NCBI RefSeq assembly: GCF_034344865.1
Contig: NZ_CP133774.1
Span: 3,410,001 to 3,474,000, forward strand
Source: Pseudomonas sp. 10S4
GTDB lineage: Bacteria > Pseudomonadota > Gammaproteobacteria > Pseudomonadales > Pseudomonadaceae
Length of the DNA: 64,000 nucleotides
Direction: 5' to 3'
Position numbers and translations under genes: made by a program. Every line of letters begins with the position of its first letter. The stretch's first letter is position 1. This document shows, in pieces, positions 9,034-18,605 of the stretch. Under the pieces are notes generated by a model. That model saw only the letters and a program-made list of their open reading frames with translations, ran no database searches and was not told the origin of the DNA.

Positions 9034-9824
9034 TCAAGCCGCGATAGCGGGACGCATCGGCACTTGCTGTTTTTCGGGAATCGCCCCGAACAACGCCTTT
9101 TGCACCGCCTGCTGCGCTTCGAACGCCAGCGCTGCACGTTCGCGGCCCTGGCACTCGATCGGCTTGAGCACGTGAATTTCCACCTCCCCCGATCATTGGC
9201 AAACAAACGCATCAGGTGCGAGAGCAAATCATCGTCACCAATAAACGGCGCCAGCGTATCGATTTCCCCGTCGCGCAAATAACGAATCGCCACCGGTTGC
9301 ATCGCCACTTGCGCGTCAATCGCCGCTGACAGCAGGCGACCGTGAAAGGTGCGCAACGAACGGCCATCGGTGGTGGTGCCTTCCGGGAACATCAGCAGCG
9401 GATGCGCTTGCTCCAGGTGACGGGTCATCTGTTTGCGGATCAACTGGCTGTCGCCCGAACCGCGGCGGATAAACAAGCTGCCGGCCTTGGCCGCCAACCA
9501 GCCGGCCACCGGCCAGGTGCGCACTTCGGCCTTGGACAGGAACGACAGCGGCGTGATCATGCCCAGCAACGGGATGTCGGTCCAGGACACGTGGTTGCTG
9601 ACCCAGAGCATCGGTTGCTTGGGCAGTTCACCGTGAACGGTCACGCGAAAGGGCAGGGCGTTGCTCAATCGCGCCATGAAAAACCGCGACCAGCGCTGGC
9701 GACGGACCATCGAATGGGCAATCCCTGCGCGCTCGAACAACCCGAACACACTGGCCATGGTCAACCCCAGCGCTACCACCACCAGCACTCGCGCAATTCG
9801 CGCGTACACCCGGAGGCGACTCAT
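9034..9824 (-). pseudogene. olsA: Lysophospholipid/ornithine-lipid acyltransferase OlsA (PlsC family), frameshifted
   Basis: A PlsC-family 1-acyl transferase. The N-terminal membrane segment is followed by the NHVSWTD block (HX4D, ~residue 77) and FPEGTTTDGRSLRTFHGRLL (EGTT block, ~155). After LMRLFANDRG the frame breaks in a G run at ~9188. One added base would restore EVEIHVLKPIECQGRERAAL and a stop at 9034-9036. Without it the frame runs through the REP to 8892, adding a REP-encoded tail. Its start overlaps the olsB stop (TAATG). OlsA acylates lyso-ornithine lipid made by OlsB. The catalytic motifs precede the break, so some activity is conceivable. Confidence 0.82.
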
Positions 9825-10579
9825 TACATAGCCGCCTTAAAGTGTTTGGCGTAACGCGGGCAGAGTTCGTCGCGCTTGAGCAGGATGAACACGTCGGCGA
9901 CCTGAAAGTCTTCGTCCCAGCACGGCTCGCCGCAGATCTTCGCGCCCAGGCGCATGTAGGCCTTGAGCAGCGGCGGCATTTCGGCGATCACGTTCGAGGG
10001 GATATCCAGTGTCGGCAGCGGCTTTTTCGGCTCGGCCCGCAGGTGTTCGGTGCACAGGTAACGTTCGCGCAGGCGCTGCATGATTGCGTGGGCCTGAATC
10101 CCGCCGTCCTGCATCGGAATGCTCGCGCAGCCCATCAAATAGCTGTAGCCGCCCTGGTTGAGGACTTCGGCCAGTTCGCCCCACAACACCGCGATGGTGC
10201 CGCCGTTGCGGTAGGCCGGGTCGACGCAGGTGCGGCCGATTTCCAGGATCGGGCCTTTGAGCGCAACCAGCCCGTGCAAGCTGAATTCTTCTTCGCTGTA
10301 AAACTTGCCCAGGCTGCTGGCGGCGGTGTGGTCGAGCAAACGGGTGGTCGCGACCAGACGCCCGGTGTTCAAGTCACGCACGCCGATGTGGGCGCAGTGA
10401 ACATCATAGTCATCCATGTCCAGGCCCAGCTCCGCGCCTTTCAGCTTGGCGTTGAATTCGCCGCTGAAAACGTTGAAGCGCAAGGCCTGCGCTTCTTGCA
10501 AGGCCTCGGTGCCGATCAGGCGTTCGGCTTGCAGGCGGCGTTCATTGCCGGTGTCGCTGATGCGGGCGATCTGAGTCAT
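9824..10579 (-). CDS. olsB: L-ornithine N-alpha-acyltransferase OlsB (GNAT family)
   Basis: A 251-residue GNAT-type N-acyltransferase with the OlsB/hemolysin-like sequence: [44 protein letters not shown] and [20 protein letters not shown]. It transfers a 3-hydroxyacyl chain from ACP to ornithine, the first step of ornithine-lipid synthesis at the inner membrane. It is coupled to olsA by one-base overlap. Ornithine lipids can replace phospholipids under phosphate limitation; I did not find an obvious Pho box in the short upstream gap. Confidence 0.93.
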   Translation of the reverse strand: MTQIARISDTGNERRLQAERLIGTEALQEAQALRFNVFSGEFNAKLKGAELGLDMDDYDVHCAHIGVRDLNTGRLVATTRLLDHTAASSLGKFYSEEEFSLHGLVALKGPILEIGRTCVDPAYRNGGTIAVLWGELAEVLNQGGYSYLMGCASIPMQDGGIQAHAIMQRLRERYLCTEHLRAEPKKPLPTLDIPSNVIAEMPPLLKAYMRLGAKICGEPCWDEDFQVADVFILLKRDELCPRYAKHFKAAM

Positions 10580-10733
10580 TGCGAATCTCCGTACGGGCCG
10601 TTCACCCGTCGTGGGTTGCAGCCGATCGACTTTCTTTATGCAGCCGTGTTGTGCAAAGTCAGGCTATGTAGCCCCGGTGTCATCGCCGTTAAGCTTTGGT
10701 GATGCTTATATGACAGCCCACAAGGAGCCTCTT

Positions 10734-11621
10734 ATGCCCTGGCAAACCCTGTTGAATCGCCGCGAACGTCTGCCCGCCAATCCTGACCTGGCCGAAGGCT
10801 TTGCGACCTTGTTGCATCAGTTGGGCACGGTCACGCCGTTCGAACTGGCGGTGGCCGGCGCACGCCTGATGGCGACGCCGGGTCTGGCGTTTTTGGTGGG
10901 TTATCAGGCGGCGTTGCGTGTGCTGTGGCCGAGCGCGCCGTTGAGCCTCGGCGCCTTGTGCGCGACCGAACAGCGCAGCCTGCGCCCGGCAGACATGCAG
11001 ACCCGGCTCCAGGACCTGCGCCTGAACGGGCGCAAGGATTTCGTCACCGCCGGCGATGCCGCCGACTGGCTGCTGATCGCCGCCCGCAGCGAAGCACTCG
11101 GCGAAGACCCGCGACTGAGTCTGGCGGTGGTGTATCCCGGTGAACCGGGCGTGCGCCTGGAAAAACTCCCGGCCATCGGGCTGATGCCGGACATCAGCCA
11201 CGGCCGGGTATTTCTCGACAACGCCTTTTGCGAGTTGCTGGCCGGCGATGGCTGGGACGCTTACGTCAAACCGTTCCGCACCCTGGAAGACATCTATGTG
11301 TTGAGCGCCATGACCGCGTGGCTGTACGGCGTCGGACAGGACAGCAACTGGCCGCAAACCTTGCAACTGCGGTTGCTGGCGCTATTGGCCGGGTGTGCGG
11401 AAGCCAGTCGTCAGGCGCCGAACAATCCGGCTGGGCATGTGCTGTTGGGCGGGTTGTTTGCGCAGTTTGAGGGGCTTAAGGCTGAGGTGGATCAGGCGAT
11501 GGCCGACGGGTTGCCGCTGTGGGCGACGATGTGGCTGCGCGATCAAGCGGTGATGGAGTTGGCGGCGGGGGCGCGGGGGAAGCGATTGGCCAAGGCACTT
11601 GCTGGATCTTCGCTGGATTGA
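10734..11621 (+). CDS. Acyl-CoA dehydrogenase-like protein
   Basis: A 295-residue protein, chosen from ATG 10734 because AAGGAG lies 8-13 bases before it; longer starts have none. Segments resemble acyl-CoA dehydrogenases: LATEQRS-like N region, a middle part LRLNGRKDFVTAGDAADWLLIAA (cf. G.K.fvTngd.Ad), and a helical C-terminal part. It is shorter than true dehydrogenases (~380 residues) and lacks an obvious catalytic glutamate block, so it may not be catalytic. It is divergent from olsB. Function unknown beyond family. Confidence 0.75.
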   Translation: MPWQTLLNRRERLPANPDLAEGFATLLHQLGTVTPFELAVAGARLMATPGLAFLVGYQAALRVLWPSAPLSLGALCATEQRSLRPADMQTRLQDLRLNGRKDFVTAGDAADWLLIAARSEALGEDPRLSLAVVYPGEPGVRLEKLPAIGLMPDISHGRVFLDNAFCELLAGDGWDAYVKPFRTLEDIYVLSAMTAWLYGVGQDSNWPQTLQLRLLALLAGCAEASRQAPNNPAGHVLLGGLFAQFEGLKAEVDQAMADGLPLWATMWLRDQAVMELAAGARGKRLAKALAGSSLD

Positions 11622-11629
11622 CCGGCCTC

Positions 11630-11727
11630 TTCGCGGGCAAGCCTCGCTCCTACAGGGGATTTGTGTAGGTCACCAATAATGTGCCTCCATAAAACCCCTG
11701 TAGGAGCGAGGCTTGCCCGCGAAGACG
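11630..11727. repeat. REP pair (CCTCGCTCCTACAGG type)
   Basis: TTCGCGGGCAAGCCTCGCTC-CTACAGGGG and its inverted copy CCCCTGTAGGAGCGAGGCTT-GCCCGCGAA flank a ~40-bp spacer after the acyl-CoA dehydrogenase-like gene. Confidence 0.9.
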
Positions 11728-11806
11728 TAGCCATGGCCGACACAAACTCCAAAACTGTCATCAACCTCGTCTAGGCTCAGCAGATTCATCCCCCCGAGCC
11801 CTCACC

Positions 11807-12901
11807 ATGTTCAAAGGCTTGTCCCTGCTTTTCATGCTGCTGCTCAGCGCCACGGCCCACGCCGAAAACTGGCCCGGCGAGCAGTGGTCACAAGGCTCGA
11901 AAGTCACTGGTCCGGCACTCGAAGCCCTGGAAACCTACGCCTTCCCAAGCCGCGATGACAGCACCCGAAAAGGCATCCGCACCGACGCCTTGCTGGTCAT
12001 CCGCGACGGTCAACTGATCTACGAACGCTACGCCGGCCCAACCACCGCCGACACCCCGCACCTGACCTGGTCCATCAGCAAAAGCCTGATGGCCACGGTC
12101 CTCGGTGTGGCCTATGGCGAAGGCTTGTTCACGTTGCAGGACCCGGCGGTGAAGTTCTATCCGGCGCTGGAGAATCACCCGGCGATCACCCTGGCCGACC
12201 TGCTGCACTGGGCTTCCGGCCTGGACTGGCAGGAAGACTACGAATACGCGCCGCTGAAATCCTCGGTGGTGGCGATGCTCTACACCCGTGGCCACGCGAA
12301 CATGGCCGCGTTCACTGCCGGGCACGATGAATACGCCGTGCCAGGCCAGGCGTTCCGTTATTCCAGCGGCGACAGCAATCTGCTTTCGGCCGCATTGAAA
12401 AACATCGTCGGCCCGAGTCGTTATCCGGACTATCCATGGACCGCGTTGTTCGAACCGCTGGGAATTCGCCAAGCCGTCTGGGAAACCGACGCCAGCGGGA
12501 CGTTCGTCGCCTCGTCCTATGCCTACCTCACCGCCCGGGATCTGGCGCGGGTCGGGCTGTTGATGGCCCGCGATGGTCGTTGGCAGGATCGACAATTGCT
12601 GCCCAAGGACTGGGTCGCCTTCAACCGCGAGCCTTTCGCCGGTTATCGCGCCCATCAGGACGACGCCGTGCCCGGCGGCCAGTGGTGGCTCAATCGCGCG
12701 GTGGATGGCGCGACGCAACCATGGCCCGACGCACCGGCCGACACCTTTGCGGCGTTGGGGCACTGGGGGCAGGCGCTATATGTGATTCCTGGCGAAAAAC
12801 TGGTGATCGTCCGCTATGCCGATGATCGCGATGATACTTATCGGCACAACGAACTGCTCAAACTCGCGCTCAAGGCATTTGCCGAGAAGGTGCAGCCATG
12901 A
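11807..12901 (+). CDS. Secreted serine hydrolase (class C beta-lactamase-like fold)
   Basis: A 364-residue protein with signal peptide (LLFMLLLSATAHAEN). The nucleophile motif is SISK (LTWSISKSLMATVLG, ~residue 90). The Tyr of the YXN-type element is probably in FRYSSGDSNLLSA, and GHWGQALYVIPG stands where KTG/HXG occurs. This is the penicillin-binding-protein-like esterase/amidase family; periplasmic location is expected. It overlaps the next small gene by 4 bp (ATGA), so the two form an operon. Substrate unknown. Resistance function is unlikely because the set of beta-lactamase motifs is incomplete. Confidence 0.88.
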   Translation: MFKGLSLLFMLLLSATAHAENWPGEQWSQGSKVTGPALEALETYAFPSRDDSTRKGIRTDALLVIRDGQLIYERYAGPTTADTPHLTWSISKSLMATVLGVAYGEGLFTLQDPAVKFYPALENHPAITLADLLHWASGLDWQEDYEYAPLKSSVVAMLYTRGHANMAAFTAGHDEYAVPGQAFRYSSGDSNLLSAALKNIVGPSRYPDYPWTALFEPLGIRQAVWETDASGTFVASSYAYLTARDLARVGLLMARDGRWQDRQLLPKDWVAFNREPFAGYRAHQDDAVPGGQWWLNRAVDGATQPWPDAPADTFAALGHWGQALYVIPGEKLVIVRYADDRDDTYRHNELLKLALKAFAEKVQP

Positions 12902-13218
12902 GTTTTATTCGCCGCCGCCCCTTCAGCACGCTGTTACTGCTGCTGTTATTCGCCTTGCTCGGCTGGATCTGGCAGGAGCGGGTCGCGCTGTGGGCATTTC
13001 CGGACATCATCAGCGCCTACACCGCCAAGGAATATTGCTCGTGCCGGTATGTGATGAACAACGACGTCGAGTACTGCCGTGGCTACGTGAAGCAGTGGTT
13101 GCCCTTCAGCGGGTTTATCGATGACGAAGCCGGAAAACGCGTGACAGTCAGTGGTATGGGACGCAGCAATAACGCGAAGTGGATCAGCGAGCGCCAAGGC
13201 TGTCGCCTGCAACCCTGA
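12898..13218 (+). CDS. Small membrane-anchored protein co-transcribed with the serine hydrolase
   Basis: A 106-residue protein with one N-terminal transmembrane segment (LLLLLLFALLGWIW) and a short exported domain containing four cysteines (CSCRY...YCRGY...QGC), suggesting disulfides. The start ATG overlaps the stop of the serine hydrolase gene. I do not recognise a domain; its constant pairing suggests it assists or anchors the hydrolase. Confidence 0.8.
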   Translation: MSFIRRRPFSTLLLLLLFALLGWIWQERVALWAFPDIISAYTAKEYCSCRYVMNNDVEYCRGYVKQWLPFSGFIDDEAGKRVTVSGMGRSNNAKWISERQGCRLQP

Positions 13219-13233
13219 TCTTTGCGAGGCTCT

Positions 13234-13365
13234 TGTGGTGAGGGGCTCGCCCCCGTTGGAGTGCGAAGCACTCCCAAGTCCATACGATGAATTCCCTCAG
13301 GTAGATCACCTTCGCAGGTTTACGTCTGCTTCGCAGCCGAACGGGAGCAAGCCCCCTCACCACAA
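13234..13365. repeat. REP pair (GTGGTGAGGGGCTCGCCCCC type)
   Basis: TTGTGGTGAGGGGCTCGCCC at the left and GGGAGCAAGCCCCCTCACCA-CAA at the right, with inner arms GAGTGCGAAGCACTC and GCTTCGCAGC. A member of the GTGGCGAGGG family. Confidence 0.85.
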
Positions 13366-13444
13366 AAAGCAGGGTGTCAGTGACTGACAGTTTGCAACCC
13401 GCCTCAGGCCAGTTAAGGTTCGTGCAGGTTTATCTGCCCCACGA

Positions 13445-14041
13445 GTGTTTATGTTCAACCGCTTCCTCTCCAAAACCTTCGCCCTCCTGCTGCTGGCCGG
13501 TGCCACGCTGTCGGCCCATGCCGATTGGTACCTGGACGGTGAGTCGTCGCGGCTGTCGTTCATCAGCACCAAAAACGCCAACGTCTCCGAGGTGCAGCGC
13601 TTTTTGGTCTTGCACGGTAAGGTCGACCCTACCGGGCTGGCGCAGGTCGAAGTCGAGATGGACTCGGTGAACAGCGGTATCCCGCTGCGTGACGAGCGGA
13701 TGCGCAAGGATCTGTTCGAGATCCAGACCTTCCCCGAAGCGTTGATCACCGCGCAGATCGATCTGCGCCCAATCAACGACCTCGCCCCCGGCGCACAGCT
13801 GGAATTGCGTTTGCCGCTGACTGTCAGCCTTCATGGTAAACAACATCAATACAACGCCGAACTGCTGGCGACCCGGCTCGATGACCGGCGCTTTCAAGTG
13901 GTGACTCTGGAGCCGCTGGTGATCAACGCTGAAGATTTCGACCTGGCCCCCGGCCTGGAAAGTTTGCGCAAGGTTGCCGGTTTGTCGGCCATCAGTCTGT
14001 CGGTGCCGGTGGGTGCGGTACTGATTTTCACGGCGCGCTGA
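13445..14041 (+). CDS. YceI-family periplasmic protein
   Basis: A 198-residue secreted protein with a signal peptide (FALLLLAGATLSAHA). DWYLDGESSRLSFISTKNAN starts the YceI lipocalin-like barrel, and VEMDSVNSGIPLRDERMRKD-LFEI matches the family core. YceI proteins bind isoprenoid-type amphiphiles in the periplasm and respond to base or osmotic stress. The cardiolipin synthase gene begins 1 bp after its stop, so the two are co-expressed. Confidence 0.92.
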   Translation: MFMFNRFLSKTFALLLLAGATLSAHADWYLDGESSRLSFISTKNANVSEVQRFLVLHGKVDPTGLAQVEVEMDSVNSGIPLRDERMRKDLFEIQTFPEALITAQIDLRPINDLAPGAQLELRLPLTVSLHGKQHQYNAELLATRLDDRRFQVVTLEPLVINAEDFDLAPGLESLRKVAGLSAISLSVPVGAVLIFTAR

Positions 14042-14042
14042 C

Positions 14043-15200
14043 ATGGCCGGTGCCGTATTTCCGTGGCGTGAAGGCAACAGCTTTGAATTGCTGATCGACG
14101 GTCCGCAGTTCTTTCCGCGGATGTTGGTGGCGATTGCCCGCGCTGAAGAGCAGGTCGAACTGGAGCTGTATCTGGTGGAGGCGGGCGCCTGCGCCGAGGC
14201 CATGGTCCAGGCATTGGTTCAAGCCGCCGAACGTGGTGTGCGAGTGCGTTGCCTGTTCGATGACTACGGCAGCCTGGCGTTCACGTTAAACCTGCGCCGA
14301 CGATTGACGGCTGCCGGGGTGGAGTTGCGTTTTTACAATCGCCTGAGCTGGCGGCGTTGGGTCGGCAACTTCTATCGCGATCACCGCAAGCTGTTGCTGG
14401 TGGATCAGAACATGGCAGTGGTCGGCGGCACCGGGGTCACCGACGAATTCTGGACGCCGGGCGAAGACACCAGCGAATGGCATGAAGTGATGGTGGAAAT
14501 CACTGGCCCGCTGGTGCTCGACTGGCAATTGCTGTTCGACCGCCAATGGATCGCCAACCGTCACCGCCGCGCCTGGCGACCGGCCTCGCACTTCGGCCTG
14601 CCGCGTTTGCCGCGCGTACCGTCCGTGGGCGAGGGTATGGGCCGGGTTGCCTATGCCGATGCCCGTCAACACCGGGATATTTTGCAGTCGCTGTTCCGCG
14701 CGTTGAATAGCGGCCAACGCCGGATCTGGCTGGCCACGCCGTATTTCCTGCCGACCTGGAAAGTTCGCCGCTCGTTGCGCAAGGCTGCCGCGCGCGGCAT
14801 CGACGTGCGCCTGCTGCTGACCGGGCCGCGCACCGATCACCCGTCGGTACGCTACGCCGGGCATCGCTACTACCCGCGACTGCTCAAGGCCGGGGTGAAA
14901 ATCTTCGAGTACCAGCCGTGTTTCCTGCACCTGAAAATGGTGCTGGTGGACGACTGGGTGAGCATCGGTTCGTGCAACTTCGACCACTGGAACTTGCGCT
15001 TCAACCTGGAAGCCAACCTCGAAGCGCTGGACCCCGGATTGACGGCGGCGGTGACGGCGAGTTTCGAGAAGGACTTTGCCCAGAGCCAGGAAGTCAGCCT
15101 CGAGGCATGGCAACGCCGACCGCTGTGGCGGCGGGTCAAGCAACGGATTTGGGGATGGGTGGATCGGGTGGTGGTGAACATTCTGGATCGACGCGGATAG
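14043..15200 (+). CDS. clsB: Cardiolipin synthase B-type phospholipase D protein
   Basis: A 385-residue protein with two phospholipase D HKD-type motifs: YRDHRKLLLVDQNMAVVGG (~residue 113) and FLHLKMVLVDDWVSIGSCNF (~residue 297). LDGPQFFPRMLVAIARAEEQ at the N terminus is typical of ClsB, which lacks the transmembrane helices of ClsA. It joins phosphatidylglycerol with another headgroup donor at the inner membrane. Transcribed with yceI. Confidence 0.9.
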   Translation: MAGAVFPWREGNSFELLIDGPQFFPRMLVAIARAEEQVELELYLVEAGACAEAMVQALVQAAERGVRVRCLFDDYGSLAFTLNLRRRLTAAGVELRFYNRLSWRRWVGNFYRDHRKLLLVDQNMAVVGGTGVTDEFWTPGEDTSEWHEVMVEITGPLVLDWQLLFDRQWIANRHRRAWRPASHFGLPRLPRVPSVGEGMGRVAYADARQHRDILQSLFRALNSGQRRIWLATPYFLPTWKVRRSLRKAAARGIDVRLLLTGPRTDHPSVRYAGHRYYPRLLKAGVKIFEYQPCFLHLKMVLVDDWVSIGSCNFDHWNLRFNLEANLEALDPGLTAAVTASFEKDFAQSQEVSLEAWQRRPLWRRVKQRIWGWVDRVVVNILDRRG

Positions 15201-15221
15201 TCGCTTACACCGAATACCAAT

Positions 15222-15310
15222 GTGGGAGCGGGCTTGCTCGCGAAGACGGCTTAACGGTCGACAAATTTGCTGACTGACAGACCGCTATCGCGAGCAGGCT
15301 CGCTCCCACA
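15222..15310. repeat. REP pair, first of two after clsB
   Basis: TGTGGGAGCGGGCTTGCTCG and the inverted ATCGCGAGCAGGCTCGCTCC-CACA; the second arm has a one-base variant (CAGG for CAAG). Confidence 0.9.
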
Positions 15311-15354
15311 TTGGATTGGCGTCGAACACAAAATTTGATCGCAACTCGAAACAA

Positions 15355-15447
15355 CTGTGGGAGCGAGCTTGCTCGCGATGGCGGTTTAACAGTCAACGTA
15401 GATGTTGGATGTTATGACCTCATCGCGAGCAAGCTCGCTCCCACAGG
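15355..15447. repeat. REP pair, second of two after clsB
   Basis: TGTGGGAGCGAGCTTGCTCG-CGATGG and its inverted copy. With the pair just before it this makes a four-unit BIME-like cluster between convergent genes. Confidence 0.9.
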
Positions 15448-15466
15448 TTTTGTGGCGTCTGGATAA

Positions 15467-17758
15467 TTACAGCAATTCAAAGCTCTGCTGCGTCACGTCC
15501 TGGGAGTCCAGGCCGATCTGCACGTTGAACTTGCCCGGTTCCGCAGCGTATTTGAGCTGGGCGTTGTAGAACTTCAGGTCGTCCTCGGTAATGGTGAAGT
15601 GCACGACTTTCTGTTCGCCGGCCTTGAGCATTATTTTCTGGAAGTTCTTCAGTTCCTTGACCGGGCGGATCATCGAGCCGGTCACGTCCTGGATGTACAA
15701 CTGCACCACGGTTTCGCCGTCACGCTTGCCGGTGTTTTTTACCGTGACACTGGCGTCGAGTTTGCCGGTCTTGTTCAGGGTGGTCGACGACAGGGCCATG
15801 TCGTCCACGCTGAAACTGGTGTAGCTCAAGCCGAAACCAAACGGGAACAGCGGCCCGGTGGTGTCATCGAAATACTGCGAGGTGTAGTTGCCCGGTTTGC
15901 CCGGCGTGAACGGCCGGCCAATGCTCAGGTGGTTGTAGTAGGTAGGAATCTGACCCACCGAACGCGGGAAGGTGATCGGCAGTTTGCCCGACGGGTTGTA
16001 GTCGCCGAACAGCACATCAGCGATGGCGTTGCCGCCTTCGGTGCCGCTGAACCAGGTTTCCAGGATTGCATCAGCCTGGTCTTTCTCTTCGACAATCGAC
16101 AGCGGACGGCCGTTCATCAATACCAGCACCAGTGGCTTGCCGGTGGCTTTCAACGCCTTGATCAGCTCACGCTGATTGGCCGGGATGTTCAGGTCGGTAC
16201 GGCTCGACGACTCGTGGGACATGCCACGGGATTCGCCGACGGCTGCCACAACCACGTCAGCATCCCTGGCGGCTTTCACCGCTTCGTCGATCAGCACTTG
16301 GGCCGGGCGTGGATCATCCACCACTTCCGGGGCATCGAAGTTCAGGAAGTTGAGGTAATCGAGGACTTTCTTGTCGCTGGTGATGTTGGCACCGCGCGCA
16401 TAGATCAGCGTCGCTTTGTCGGCCATGGCGGCGTTCATGCCGTCGAACAGCGTGACTGATTGCGCCGGTTTACCAGCAGCGGCCCAACTGCCCATCATGT
16501 CGATTGGCGCTTTGGCCAGTGGACCGACCAAGGCAATTTTCGCGGTTTTCTTCAGCGGCAGGGTTTCGTTCTGGTTTTTCAGCAACACCTGGCTGCGGCG
16601 TGCAACGTCACGGGCTTGCGGGCGGTGCAGACGACTTTCAGCGTAAGTGTCGGCCGGGTCATCTTCAGCCTTGCCGATGCGCAGGTACGGGTCCTTGAAC
16701 AGGCCCATGTCGTACTTGGCGCCGAGCACTTCGCGCACGGCGTTGTCGATGTCTTTCTGTTCGATTTCGCCAGCCTTCAACAGCCCGGGCAGCTCTTTGC
16801 CGTACAGGGTGTCGTTCATGCTCATGTCGATGCCGGCCTTGATTGCCAGCTTCGCTGCTTCACGACCGTCCGCCGCGACGCCGTGCTTGATCAGCTCGAA
16901 AATCGCCCCGTGGTCGCTGACTGCCAGGCCCTTGAAGCCCCATTCCTTGCGCAACAGGTCGTTCATCAGCCAGGTGTTGGCGGTGGCCGGCACGCCGTTG
17001 ATCGAGTTCAGCGCAACCATGACCCCGCCAGCACCGGCGTCGATGGCGGCGCGGTAGGGCGGCAGGTAGTCCTGGTACATTTTGACCGGGCTCATGTCGA
17101 CGACGTTGTAGTCGCGACCGCCCTCGACCGCGCCGTACAAGGCAAAGTGTTTGACGCTAGCCATGATGCTGTCGGCGGCGTTGGCGCCCTGGCCCTGAAA
17201 GGCCTTGACCATTACGCCGGCAATCCGCGACACCAGATAAGTGTCTTCACCGAAACCTTCGGACGTGCGGCCCCAGCGCGGGTCGCGGGAAATGTCGACC
17301 ATCGGCGCGAAGGTGATGTCGAGGCTGTCGGCGGAGGCTTCCTGGGCGGCAATGCGCCCGGAGCGGGCGATGGCGTCCATGTCCCAGCTTGAGGCCAGGG
17401 CGAGGCTGATCGGGAAAATGGTCCGGTGGCCGTGGATCACGTCATAGGCGAAGAACATCGGGATCTTCAACCGACTGCGCATGGCCGCGTCCTGCATCGG
17501 ACGGTTTTCCGGGCGGGTAATGGAGTTGAACGTACCGCCGATGTTGCCGGCTGCGATTTCCTTGCGGATCAGCTCGCGCGGCATTTCCGGGCCGATGCTG
17601 ATCAGGCGCAACTGGCCGATTTTTTCATCGAGGGTCATCTGCTTCATCAAATTGCTGATGAAAGCGTCCTTGTTCTCTAGAGGTGCGGGGGTCGTGGCGG
17701 CCAATACGTTATGACTGGCCAGGCTGACGAACAGGCCCAGCAAACACAGCTTCTTCAT
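15467..17758 (-). CDS. bglX: Periplasmic beta-glucosidase BglX (glycoside hydrolase family 3)
   Basis: A 763-residue GH3 enzyme. The ATG at 17758 precedes a signal peptide (KKLCLLGLFVSLASHNVLAA); a TTG 15 bases earlier is the alternative. The N-terminal barrel has the KHFALYGAVEGGRDYN region and the nucleophile aspartate in GLAVSDHGAIFELIKHG (~residue 286). The alpha/beta sandwich and C-terminal fibronectin-III-like domain (SYTSFSVDDMALSS, KNTGKRDGETVVQLYI) follow, giving the full BglX layout. It cleaves terminal beta-glucosyl residues in the periplasm. It is a single gene flanked by REPs. Confidence 0.94.
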   Translation of the reverse strand: MKKLCLLGLFVSLASHNVLAATTPAPLENKDAFISNLMKQMTLDEKIGQLRLISIGPEMPRELIRKEIAAGNIGGTFNSITRPENRPMQDAAMRSRLKIPMFFAYDVIHGHRTIFPISLALASSWDMDAIARSGRIAAQEASADSLDITFAPMVDISRDPRWGRTSEGFGEDTYLVSRIAGVMVKAFQGQGANAADSIMASVKHFALYGAVEGGRDYNVVDMSPVKMYQDYLPPYRAAIDAGAGGVMVALNSINGVPATANTWLMNDLLRKEWGFKGLAVSDHGAIFELIKHGVAADGREAAKLAIKAGIDMSMNDTLYGKELPGLLKAGEIEQKDIDNAVREVLGAKYDMGLFKDPYLRIGKAEDDPADTYAESRLHRPQARDVARRSQVLLKNQNETLPLKKTAKIALVGPLAKAPIDMMGSWAAAGKPAQSVTLFDGMNAAMADKATLIYARGANITSDKKVLDYLNFLNFDAPEVVDDPRPAQVLIDEAVKAARDADVVVAAVGESRGMSHESSSRTDLNIPANQRELIKALKATGKPLVLVLMNGRPLSIVEEKDQADAILETWFSGTEGGNAIADVLFGDYNPSGKLPITFPRSVGQIPTYYNHLSIGRPFTPGKPGNYTSQYFDDTTGPLFPFGFGLSYTSFSVDDMALSSTTLNKTGKLDASVTVKNTGKRDGETVVQLYIQDVTGSMIRPVKELKNFQKIMLKAGEQKVVHFTITEDDLKFYNAQLKYAAEPGKFNVQIGLDSQDVTQQSFELL

Positions 17759-17996
17759 GAATAGTTTTCTCAAAGGCCTAAACGGCAGTGAATACGCACC
17801 GGTCAGCCAAAATTTAGGGAGCGACTATTGTTGTTCAAGTAAATGCAGCACACTTCTGACGCGTTTTAGTACTGGGGGCATCTTTTAGCCCATTGGCACG
17901 CTGCAATCCAGTGGCGGCGGCAGATTTTGCCCCAAGAGCCCGATTCAAAGGTTACAGGCAGTTTTTCAACGGATTGTGCACGGGAGCATCACTTAC

Positions 17997-18605
17997 ATGA
18001 ATGTACGACTCAACTATCGCCCGGCCCTGCGAGTCGCAGCGCTGATGCTGCTGACCACGCTGCTGGCCGGCTGCGGCATCAACAACATCCCGACCCTCGA
18101 CGAACAGGCCAAAGCCGCTTGGGGCCAGGTGCAGAACCAGTATCAGCGCCGCGCCGACCTGATTCCCAACCTGGTGGAGACCGTCAAGGGCTACGCCAAG
18201 CACGAAGAAGAAACCCTGACCGCGGTGATCGAAGCCCGGGCCAAGGCGACGTCGATCCAGGTTGATGCCAAGACGCTGGATAACCCGGAAAAACTCAAAC
18301 AGTTCCAGCAGGCCCAGGATCAGTTGACCGGTGCCTTGAGTCGTTTGATGGTGGTGTCCGAGCGCTACCCGGACCTTAAGGCCAACCAGAATTTCCTGGC
18401 GCTGCAATCGCAACTTGAAGGCACCGAGAACCGCATCGCCGTGGCCCGCCGCGACTTCATCCTCGCGGTGCAGAAATACAACACCGAAATTCGCACCTTT
18501 CCCGGTCGCCTTTGGCACAGCGTGATGTACAGCGATTTGCCGATCCGCGAAACCTTCGAAGCCACCAGCCCGGACGCCGAAAAAGCGCCGCAAGTTAAAT
18601 TTTGA
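17997..18605 (+). CDS. lemA: LemA-family lipoprotein
   Basis: A 202-residue LemA protein (helical membrane protein, not the GacS sensor once called LemA). The ATG at 17997 starts a lipoprotein signal with lipobox LLAGC; a GTG 21 bases earlier is an alternative. The hallmark QYQRRADLIPNLVETVKGYA and the family core SRLMVVSERYPDLKANQNFL are present. It is first in a four-gene operon with three TPM-domain proteins; its stop overlaps the next start (TGATG). Function of LemA/TPM operons is unsettled; envelope stress or protein quality control has been suggested. Confidence 0.92.
   Translation: MNVRLNYRPALRVAALMLLTTLLAGCGINNIPTLDEQAKAAWGQVQNQYQRRADLIPNLVETVKGYAKHEEETLTAVIEARAKATSIQVDAKTLDNPEKLKQFQQAQDQLTGALSRLMVVSERYPDLKANQNFLALQSQLEGTENRIAVARRDFILAVQKYNTEIRTFPGRLWHSVMYSDLPIRETFEATSPDAEKAPQVKF

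Noticed and set aside
11807..12901. Serine hydrolase as an AmpC beta-lactamase
   Set aside because: The SISK motif is present, but the YXN and KTG motifs are not convincingly present and the sequence resembles esterase-type relatives.
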